Source of the DNA: Fibrobacter sp.
GTDB lineage: Bacteria > Fibrobacterota > Fibrobacteria > Fibrobacterales > Fibrobacteraceae
DNA length: 46,102 nucleotides
Direction of reading: 5' to 3'
NCBI GenBank assembly: GCA_024398995.1
Contig: JAKSIE010000012.1
Coordinates: 1-46,102 of the forward strand
The notes beneath the pieces are model-generated. The model saw only the letters and a list, made by a program, of their open reading frames with translations, was not told the origin of the DNA and did no database searches. The number at the start of each line of letters is the position of its first letter. The stretch's first letter is position 1. A program made the position numbers and the translations under genes. Shown here one piece after another: positions 39,612-46,102 of this stretch.

Positions 39612-42600
39612 ATGCTCATTCTTCGTGGTACTCCGGCTCTGTCGGATTTCCGTCTCCAGAAGCTTCTGGCTGACTTCAAGAAAGAAAACCTGAACGTCAC
39701 AAGCGTCTACGCTGAATTCCTCCATGTGGTGGACCTGTCCGCAGATCTCACTGCAGATGAAAAGGTCACCTTGGAAAAGGTGCTTCACTACGGCCCCATG
39801 CGCGAAGCCAAGGCTCTCGAAGGTGAAATGTTCGTGGTTTGCCCCCGTCCGGGTACCATCAGCCCCTGGAGCTCCAAGGCTACCGATATCGCTCACATCT
39901 GCGGCCTGCCCGCCATCAAGCGTATCGAACGCGCCATTGCCTACTATGTGAAGTTTGAAGGTGCCGCTTCTGCCGACGCCCGCAAGGTTATCGAATCCAA
40001 GATCCACGACCGCATGACTCAGGCTGTATTCGCAGACACCGCTTCCCTGGACGTTCTCTTCAGCAAGGAAGAACCGCGCCCCCTGAACATTATTCCGGTG
40101 CTCACCGAAGGCCGCGAAGCCCTGGTGAAGGCTGACAAGGCCATGGGCCTCGCTCTTTCCGCCGACGAAATCGACTACTTGGTCAACAACTTTACCGCTC
40201 TCAAGCGCAATCCCACCGACGTGGAACTGTACATGTTCGCTCAGGCCAACTCCGAACATTGCCGCCACAAGGTATTCGGTGCCGAATGGACCATCGACGG
40301 TGTCAAGCAGGACAAGTCCCTGTTCCAGATGATCAAGAACACCTACGCCCTGCACAACACCAACATCTTCAGCGCCTACAAGGATAACGCTGCCGTGATG
40401 AAGGGTGCAACCGCCGGTCGTTTCTACGCAGACCCCCGCACCAACAAGTACGACTTCCACAACGAAGAAGTGGACATCTTGATGAAGGTGGAAACTCATA
40501 ACCACCCCACAGCAATTTCTCCGTTCCCCGGTGCTGCAACCGGTAGTGGCGGTGAAATCCGTGACGAAGGTGCAACTGGTAAGGGTTCCAAGCCGAAGGC
40601 TGGCCTCACTGGCTTTAGCGTTTCCAACTTGAAGCTTCCTGGTGCCGTTCAGCCTTGGGAAAAGGACTTCGGCAGCCCGTCCCGTATCGCTTCCGCTCTG
40701 GACATCATGATCGACGGTCCTCTTGGCGGTGCAGCATTCAATAACGAATATGGCCGCCCGAACATTCTGGGTTACTTCCGTACTTTCGAACAGGAAGTTT
40801 CTGCTGAAAAGGGTAACGAAGTTCGCGGCTACCACAAGCCCATTATGCTGGCTGGTGGTCTCGGCAACATCAAGCACGACCACATCGAAAAGGGCCACAT
40901 CGACCCGGGTGACCACCTGGTAGTTCTGGGCGGTCCGGCAATGCTTATCGGCCTTGGTGGCGGTGCAGCTAGCTCTGTGGCCAACGGTGCCGGTAACGAA
41001 TCTCTGGACTTTGCTTCTGTGCAGCGTGAAAACCCCGAAATGGAACGCCGTTGCCAGGAAGTCATCGACCGTTGCTGGGCAATGGACGAAGAAAACCCCA
41101 TTACCTTCATTCACGACGTGGGTGCAGGTGGACTTTCCAACGCCTTCCCGGAACTGGTGAACGATGGCGGTCTCGGCGGTAAGTTTGAACTCCGTAACGT
41201 TCCTAACGACGAACCGGGCATGAGCCCCTTCGAAATCTGGAGTAACGAATCCCAGGAACGTTACGTGATCGCCGTTGCCGGCAACAAACTGGACATGTTC
41301 GACGCAATCTGTAAGCGTGAACGTTGCCCCTATGCTGTAGTTGGCGAAGCTATTCCTGAAAAGCATTTGACTCTTACCGATAAGCACTTCGGTTCTACTC
41401 CTATCGACATGCCGCTGGAAGTCCTTTTGGGCAAGCCGCCTCGCATGATCCGTAACGAAAAGAGCCAGAAGCGTCCGCTTACCTCTCAGGTTGTTCCTGC
41501 CGACGCTACTATTAAGGACATTGCACACCGCGTTCTCGCTAACCCGACCGTTGCTGATAAGACCTTCTTGATCTCCATCGGTGACCGTTCCGTGACCGGT
41601 ATGATCTGCCGCGACCAGATGGTTGGCCCCTGGCAGGTTCCCGTGGCTGACTGCGCTGTCACAAGCGCAACTCTGGACACCTACGAAGGTGAAGCCATGT
41701 CCATGGGCGAACGCGCTCCTATCGCTCTCATCTCTCCGGCTGCCGCAGCCCGCATGACTGTTGCTGAATCCCTCACCAACATGGCTGCCGCTTACGTTCC
41801 CGACATGGGCCGCGTAAACCTTTCCGCTAACTGGATGGCAACTCCCAACTACGAAGGTGACGGTGCCGACCTGTACGAAGCTGTAAAGGCAATCGGTATG
41901 GAACTCTGCCCGGAACTGGGCATCACCATTCCGGTGGGTAAGGACTCCATGTCCATGAGCACTGTATGGCAGGACGAAAAGGGTAGCCACCGCGTTACCG
42001 CTCCGATCTCCCTGGTCATCAGCGCCTTCTCTCCCTGCGCCGACGTTCGCAAGACCATGACCCCGCAGCTGATCCAGAAACGGAACTTGACCGATCCGGA
42101 CACTACCTTGATGCTCGTTGACTTGGCTCGCGGTAAGAACCGTATGGGCGCATCCATTGCAGCTCAGGTTTACAACATGCTCGGCGACAAGGCTCCGGAT
42201 GTGGATTCCGCTAAGGAACTCCGCGCCTTCTTCGAAACCATCCAGAAGCTCAATGCCGACGGCAAGATCATGGCTTACCACGATAAGTCTGATGGCGGTC
42301 TCTATACCACCGTTACCGAAATGGCTTTCGCAGGCCACGTTGGTGTTACTTTGGATGTAAACGCTCTCCAGGGCAACGTCATCGACGCTCTCTTCAACGA
42401 AGAACTGGGCGCTGTGCTTCAGGTTGCAAATGCAGACGTTGCCGCTGTTAAGGCTGCCTTCGCTGCTGCTGGCCTTGGCGACACCGTTTCTGAAATCGGT
42501 AAGCTGAACAACACTTACAACATCGTCATTGGCGACTACGCCGAAGGCCTCTCTGACCTTCGCGCTATCTGGTCCGATACCACTCGCCGCATCGCCGCCC

Positions 42601-43502
42601 TCCGCGACAATCCGGCTTGCGCTGAAAGCGAATACCAGCTGAAGCTGGAACAGGATGATCCGGGTATCACTCCGAAGGTCACCTTCGACTTGGTCGCTAG
42701 TGCCAAGGTGATTAAGGACTTTGAAAGCCGTCCGAAGATGGCTATCCTCCGCGAACAGGGCGTCAACGGCGAACTGGAAATGGCTGCCGCATTTGCTAAG
42801 GCCGGTTTCGAATCCATCGACGTTCACATGACCGATATCTTGAGCGGTCGCGTAAGCCTGAAGGACTTCAACGGTCTGGTGGCTTGCGGTGGCTTTAGCT
42901 ACGGTGACGTTCTTGGCGCTGGCGAAGGCTGGGCAAAGAGCATCTTGTTCAACCCCAAGGCTCGCGCAGAATTCGAAGCTTACTTCAACCGTAAGGATAC
43001 CTTCACTCTGGGCGTCTGCAACGGCTGCCAGATGGTTTCTAACCTGAAGGACTTGATTCCGGGTGCAAAGCACTGGCCCCGCTTCGTTCAGAACCTCTCT
43101 GAACGTTTCGAAGCCCGTTACTGCTCTCTGAAGGTTGAAGATACCCCGGCTGTTCTCCTGAAGGGTATGGCTGGTTCCGTATTGCCCATCGCTGTGGCTC
43201 ACGGTGAAGGCCGCGCAGAATTCGCCTCTCGTGAAGCTGCAGAAGCCTGCTTGAAGACTGGCCTCGTAGCCCTCCGCTACGTGGACGGCAAGCACGAATA
43301 CACCGAACGCTACCCGCTGAACCCCAACGGTTCTCCCTTCGCCATCAACGGCCTCTGCTCTGAAGACGGTCGTGCTCTCGTCATGATGCCGCACCCGGAA
43401 CGCGTGTTCCGTACCTGCCAGTACTCCTGGCATCCGGCTGAATGGGGCGAAGACGGTCCGTGGATGCAGCTGTTCCGTAACGGCCGTATTTTCGTGGGCT
43501 AA
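39612..43502 (+). CDS. purL: Phosphoribosylformylglycinamidine synthase, large single-chain form
   Basis: Converts FGAR to FGAM with glutamine and ATP in purine synthesis. The 1296 residues carry an N-terminal domain ([16 protein letters not shown]), the ATP/FGAR part with [20 protein letters not shown] and a second half-site (VGKDSMSMS), and a C-terminal glutaminase with [11 protein letters not shown] (catalytic Cys) and HGEGRAEF plus PHPERVFR. This is the single-chain enzyme, not the PurSQL complex. The open frame extends upstream to a GTG at 39582, but AGAGGT stands 5 bases before the ATG at 39612, and the family N-terminus [11 protein letters not shown] begins there. A small hairpin TGCCGG/CCGGCA precedes the ribosome site. 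Confidence 0.96.
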   Translation: MLILRGTPALSDFRLQKLLADFKKENLNVTSVYAEFLHVVDLSADLTADEKVTLEKVLHYGPMREAKALEGEMFVVCPRPGTISPWSSKATDIAHICGLPAIKRIERAIAYYVKFEGAASADARKVIESKIHDRMTQAVFADTASLDVLFSKEEPRPLNIIPVLTEGREALVKADKAMGLALSADEIDYLVNNFTALKRNPTDVELYMFAQANSEHCRHKVFGAEWTIDGVKQDKSLFQMIKNTYALHNTNIFSAYKDNAAVMKGATAGRFYADPRTNKYDFHNEEVDILMKVETHNHPTAISPFPGAATGSGGEIRDEGATGKGSKPKAGLTGFSVSNLKLPGAVQPWEKDFGSPSRIASALDIMIDGPLGGAAFNNEYGRPNILGYFRTFEQEVSAEKGNEVRGYHKPIMLAGGLGNIKHDHIEKGHIDPGDHLVVLGGPAMLIGLGGGAASSVANGAGNESLDFASVQRENPEMERRCQEVIDRCWAMDEENPITFIHDVGAGGLSNAFPELVNDGGLGGKFELRNVPNDEPGMSPFEIWSNESQERYVIAVAGNKLDMFDAICKRERCPYAVVGEAIPEKHLTLTDKHFGSTPIDMPLEVLLGKPPRMIRNEKSQKRPLTSQVVPADATIKDIAHRVLANPTVADKTFLISIGDRSVTGMICRDQMVGPWQVPVADCAVTSATLDTYEGEAMSMGERAPIALISPAAAARMTVAESLTNMAAAYVPDMGRVNLSANWMATPNYEGDGADLYEAVKAIGMELCPELGITIPVGKDSMSMSTVWQDEKGSHRVTAPISLVISAFSPCADVRKTMTPQLIQKRNLTDPDTTLMLVDLARGKNRMGASIAAQVYNMLGDKAPDVDSAKELRAFFETIQKLNADGKIMAYHDKSDGGLYTTVTEMAFAGHVGVTLDVNALQGNVIDALFNEELGAVLQVANADVAAVKAAFAAAGLGDTVSEIGKLNNTYNIVIGDYAEGLSDLRAIWSDTTRRIAALRDNPACAESEYQLKLEQDDPGITPKVTFDLVASAKVIKDFESRPKMAILREQGVNGELEMAAAFAKAGFESIDVHMTDILSGRVSLKDFNGLVACGGFSYGDVLGAGEGWAKSILFNPKARAEFEAYFNRKDTFTLGVCNGCQMVSNLKDLIPGAKHWPRFVQNLSERFEARYCSLKVEDTPAVLLKGMAGSVLPIAVAHGEGRAEFASREAAEACLKTGLVALRYVDGKHEYTERYPLNPNGSPFAINGLCSEDGRALVMMPHPERVFRTCQYSWHPAEWGEDGPWMQLFRNGRIFVG

Positions 43503-43517
43503 TCCAACTCTGGTGTC

Positions 43518-43587
43518 ATCCCGGCCTCCGAGCCGGGATCTCCTTAAAAAAATCCGCTTCCTGCAACACCTGCAGGGGCGGATTTTT
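43518..43587 (+). terminator. Two consecutive hairpins after purL, the second a terminator
   Basis: First hairpin: ATCCCGGC/GCCGGGAT (43518-43539), preceded by GTC, of the GTCATCCCGG type that recurs as an intergenic repeat in many bacteria. Second: AAATCCGC/GCGGATTT (43550-43557 and 43578-43585) with an inner CTGCA/TGCAG stem and trailing T, the likely terminator. Confidence 0.8.
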
Positions 43588-43691
43588 CATTTTCGAAGCT
43601 CATCTCCTTGACGGTTGTTTGTGTTTTTTTTTACGTTAAAAAGGTCTGCCCAATACATTAGTGTGTGGCTATAAATGAAGGGTTATGGAAA

Positions 43692-44597
43692 ATGAAAAGT
43701 CCTTTTAGAAAGATTGCGTTTGGTATTTTGCTTGCTTCCGTTGCAAGCGCTTTTGTTGCTTGTGGTGACAGCAACAGTGGCACTTCTGCTGATGATGTAG
43801 GAATTGAATCTTCTTCTAGTGCTTTGGAAGAATCTTCATCCAGTGTTGTCGCCGCGTTATCATCTAGTAGTTCTGTTGAGGAACAATTCGCTTTTAATCC
43901 CGAAATAGAATACGGAACATTAATTGATGAACGCGATGGTCAACATTATAGGACTGTTGTTATTGGAGAACAAACATGGATGGCCGAAAATTTAAATTAC
44001 GCTGACTCAGTTAAGACTCCGAGCTTAAAAGACCGCATCTGGTGCCGTCACAATGACGAAAAACAGTGCGATGTTTTAGGTCATTATTACACTTGGGCCG
44101 CCGCAATCGATTCTGTAGCTTTGGCAAATAATCCAGAAAATCCTCAAACTTGTGGTTACATGGAACTTTGCGATTTGTTGAGGAAACAATCTAGTTTTGA
44201 TGCATCCGATAAAAAAGTCCAGGGAATATGCCCTTCTGGATGGCATCTGCCTAGTGAAGCAGATTGGGAAACTTTAATTGCAACTGTGGGAGGTTCGAAT
44301 TATATTACGATTAGCGGAAACCGTTCCGTAAGTCGGGCGCTTCGTTCTCGCTCGGGTTGGGAGTACGGCAACGGAATAGATTCATATGGCTTTTCTGCCC
44401 TTCCTGCGGGAGGGCGCGGAAGTGTGTTTAGTGGTGAGGGCGTGCAGGCCAATTTTTGGTCTGCTTCGGATGTAGACGGTCTGATTGTCCGTGAATATAA
44501 AACCGTATATGGGCTACATTTGGATAACGCGCAGTTTGAATTGGGTGATTCATTTGATAAAAGCTATGGGTACAGCATCCGCTGTCTCAAGGACTAA
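43692..44597 (+). CDS. FISUMP-domain lipoprotein
   Basis: 301 residues. A lipoprotein signal peptide ends in lipobox AFVAC (lipidated Cys about residue 24), followed by a Ser-rich linker with runs of four to five Ser, then the Fibrobacter succinogenes major paralogous domain: EYGTLIDERDGQHYRTVVIGEQTWMAENLNYAD near 68-100, CPSGWHLPSEADWETLI near 180, GFSALPAGGRG and FWSASD, and the C-terminal GYSIRCLKD. FISUMP resembles a C-type-lectin-like fold of unknown ligand. This family is greatly expanded in Fibrobacter. The start is the ATG at 43692; the frame is open to a GTG at 43665. The region looks A/T-richer than purL. Confidence 0.92.
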   Translation: MKSPFRKIAFGILLASVASAFVACGDSNSGTSADDVGIESSSSALEESSSSVVAALSSSSSVEEQFAFNPEIEYGTLIDERDGQHYRTVVIGEQTWMAENLNYADSVKTPSLKDRIWCRHNDEKQCDVLGHYYTWAAAIDSVALANNPENPQTCGYMELCDLLRKQSSFDASDKKVQGICPSGWHLPSEADWETLIATVGGSNYITISGNRSVSRALRSRSGWEYGNGIDSYGFSALPAGGRGSVFSGEGVQANFWSASDVDGLIVREYKTVYGLHLDNAQFELGDSFDKSYGYSIRCLKD

Positions 44598-44725
44598 TCT
44601 TTTAAAAAACAAGGTTGGTATTGAAAAGTTTACATTCCGCTGAAAGACCGCGGATGTTTGCCAAAAATTACAGGTGAAGTCTTTTTCACAAAACTATATT
44701 TGTATCATAATCAAAGGGTTTTGAA
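44598..44725. other. Intergenic region with a weak hairpin and a -10-like element
   Basis: A hairpin ACATTCCGC/GCGGATGT with one bulge (44632-44657) lacks a clear T run and is only a weak terminator. AAACTATATT with the hexamer at 44695-44700 fits the window's -10 pattern and would give the next gene a leader of about 20 bases. Confidence 0.4.
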
Positions 44726-45787
44726 ATGAAAAGAGTTTTTACTACGATTGCCCTCGCTTTGGGTTCTTTTGTAACAGTTAGTTCTGCAACACAAATTCAG
44801 GGTTTTATCTCTGGTTTTGCTCCGGGTAGTGTTGAAGAAGTAAGAACTGAAAATGGTAACAACACCTCTTCTTCTCTCCATTCTGATTTCTCCTGGAGCT
44901 TGGGTGCTGAACTTTTGACCTCTCCGGTAAACTACCTCATGGTTGGCGGCGGTCTCGGCTTCTTTAGCGTACAACAGGATGGCTCTGATTATGTTGTGAT
45001 GCCGGCTATTCCTTTGTTCGCTTCTGTCGGTGTGATTGGCCCCGAAAATTGGATTGCTCGTCCTTATTTCATGGCTCGAGTTGGTTATGCATTTCCGGCA
45101 GCAACCTTCTCCACTTGGTGGAGCAAACCTCTTAACTTTATCGTTGGAGGAAGCATCGGTGTTCACCTGCCTTACCACATGGGTGTTGAACTCAACTGCA
45201 CCTACTTGTCTATGGACAAGAATTTCAAGGCTGAAGACGTGAACTTCCGTTTGAACGCCGTTAAGTTCGGTGGTTCTATCACTGTTCACTTCGATGTGTT
45301 TGGCGACAAGTCTGCTGCAGCATCTAACGAACCTCCCTTTACAAAGACCGTCGTTGTCGTAGAAACTTCTACCGAACCTGCTGCCGAAGACTACTCTAGC
45401 GGATATTCTTCCGAAACCTCTAGCGACTATTCTACCAGTGCTAGCGAAAGCACTGAGTCCTCTAGCTATGATCCGTATTCCGCATACGGTGAATCTTCTT
45501 CCGAAACCTCTTCTTCCGACTACGGAGCTTCCGAACCTGCTGCAGAAGAAGCTGCTTCTGAAGATCCGGCTGCCGACGCTGCTGCAGAAGCTACCGAAAC
45601 CGCGGAAGCAGAAGAACCTGCTGCAGAAGAACCTGTAGCCGAAGCCGCGCCTGCACCGGCTGCAAAGCCTGCTGCAAAGAAGGCTTCCAAGAAGGCTGCA
45701 AAGAAGACAACCAAGAAGAAAGCTGCAAAGAAAACTACCAAGAAGAAGGCTCCTGCCAAGAAAAAGGCTCCCGCCAAGAAAAAGTAG
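44726..45787 (+). CDS. Exported beta-barrel protein with Ser/acidic linker and histone-H1-like basic tail
   Basis: 353 residues. Signal peptide MKRVFTTIALALGSFVTVSSA, then about 175 residues of alternating strands (LMVGGGLGFFSVQ, ARPYFMARVGYAFP, LNFIVGGSIGVHLPYHMGVELNCTYLSM, LNAVKFGGSITVHFDVFGDK) like an eight-stranded outer-membrane barrel. From about 200 to 300 the sequence is low complexity, first Ser/Thr/Tyr and then Ala/Glu/Pro. The last 45 residues are almost only Lys, Ala, Thr and Pro in repeats such as KKAAKKTTKKKA, as in histone H1 or bacterial H1-like proteins. An exported protein with this tail is unusual. The function is unknown. Confidence 0.72.
   Translation: MKRVFTTIALALGSFVTVSSATQIQGFISGFAPGSVEEVRTENGNNTSSSLHSDFSWSLGAELLTSPVNYLMVGGGLGFFSVQQDGSDYVVMPAIPLFASVGVIGPENWIARPYFMARVGYAFPAATFSTWWSKPLNFIVGGSIGVHLPYHMGVELNCTYLSMDKNFKAEDVNFRLNAVKFGGSITVHFDVFGDKSAAASNEPPFTKTVVVVETSTEPAAEDYSSGYSSETSSDYSTSASESTESSSYDPYSAYGESSSETSSSDYGASEPAAEEAASEDPAADAAAEATETAEAEEPAAEEPVAEAAPAPAAKPAAKKASKKAAKKTTKKKAAKKTTKKKAPAKKKAPAKKK
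45653..45787 (+). repeat. Low-complexity Lys/Ala coding repeat (H1-like tail)
   Basis: Repeated AAG and GCT codons encode units such as KKAAKKTTKKK and PAKKKAPAKKK. Such a tract may vary in length between strains. Confidence 0.75.
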
Positions 45788-45814
45788 TGCTCTAACACTT
45801 AGGTTGACTAGAAG

Positions 45815-45837
45815 TGCCGCGTAATGCGGCATTTCTT
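45815..45837 (+). terminator. Rho-independent terminator
   Basis: TGCCGC (45815-45820) and GCGGCA (45826-45831) with a 5-base loop, followed by TTTCTT. Ends the barrel-protein gene. Confidence 0.75.
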
Positions 45838-45906
45838 GTATGAGAAGAATATGATTTTGTTTGTGATGATGTCTCTAGCACAAGCAAAAAAGGAAAAGGA
45901 ATTTAT

Positions 45907-46102
45907 ATGCAGGAACAAGCTTTGACTCGTGAATCTTTGGTGGAATTTTTTGGTGCAGAAGAATACACTCGCTTGTGCCGCCACGAGGCTGGCCATGCGT
46001 TAGTCGCGTTCTTGTTTAAGCGTCCGCTGGAATATGTGAAGATGACCAATTCCAAGGAACGTCCGGGCATTACCCGTATTAGCGGTAGTGAACTGGATGG
46101 CT
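45907..46102 (+). CDS. M41-like zinc metalloprotease domain protein (3' part beyond window)
   Basis: The first 65 residues are visible. HEAGHALVAFLFKRPLEYVKMTN contains HEAGH, the HExxH zinc site of the M41 (FtsH) peptidase, close to the FtsH context HEAGHALVA. In FtsH this lies after an AAA+ ATPase domain, but here it begins at about residue 32, with only a short N-terminal part (QEQALTRESLVEFFGAEEY) before it. So it may be a stand-alone M41-type domain or a differently ordered protein. The ribosome site AAGGAA is about 5 bases before the ATG. Truncated at the window edge. Confidence 0.65.
   Translation, partial: MQEQALTRESLVEFFGAEEYTRLCRHEAGHALVAFLFKRPLEYVKMTNSKERPGITRISGSELDG

Noticed and set aside
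39546..43433. A 1295-residue open frame on the minus strand, antisense to purL
   Set aside because: It lies entirely opposite purL, whose translation is unmistakable. The antisense product has no recognisable domain and is rich in His, Val, Phe and Asn. Strong codon bias in purL removes stop codons from one antisense frame.

Overview
The window is a gene-dense stretch of a Gram-negative chromosome, most probably Fibrobacter or a close relative. The strongest clue is a lipoprotein at 43692-44597 that carries the FISUMP domain (Fibrobacter succinogenes major paralogous domain) behind a Ser-rich linker. KdsB, an Omp85-family barrel, lipoproteins and other secreted barrels indicate an outer membrane with Kdo-containing LPS. 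No rRNA, tRNA, CRISPR array, phage or transposase gene is visible, and no gap between genes exceeds about 260 bases.

Layout. 1-4000: epmB (cut by the left edge) and efp diverge from a 44-bp promoter; two tandem small-RNA-like units follow, then a secreted protein and a two-gene minus-strand unit. 4000-16600: housekeeping genes (thiL, pcrA/uvrD, gatC, kdsB, rsmD, coaD, a rhomboid protease, a PfkB kinase) interleaved with type IV pilus or competence genes (pilB, a ComEA-like protein, pilM, pilN/O). 16600-31700: envelope and secreted proteins (choice-of-anchor I protein, Omp85 protein, two further exported proteins), an HrpB-type helicase, pyrophosphatase, a radical SAM enzyme, SMC, an EamA transporter and a solitary rpsD. 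31800-37632: a surface-glycan cluster (FdtA isomerase, FemAB/GNAT-like acyltransferase, FdtB aminotransferase, Wzx flippase, two GT2 glycosyltransferases) suited to making and exporting a glycan with a dTDP-3-amino-3,6-dideoxyhexose. 37610-46102: three small unassigned proteins, large purL, the FISUMP lipoprotein, a beta-barrel protein with a histone-H1-like Lys/Ala tail, and the first part of an M41-like HEAGH protease cut by the right edge.

The most interesting signals are regulatory. A -10-like motif (CTAnnTT) lies 6-9 bases before many start codons, predicting leaderless mRNAs. A palindromic copy of it sits between epmB and efp. Two tandem units after efp have conserved bodies and different terminator stems. 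The rpsD leader can be drawn as a pseudoknot. Two structured palindromic elements cover stop codons at convergent gene junctions. I found no clear multi-gene system of a wholly new kind. All calls come from reading the sequence and recalling protein families; no database search was run.
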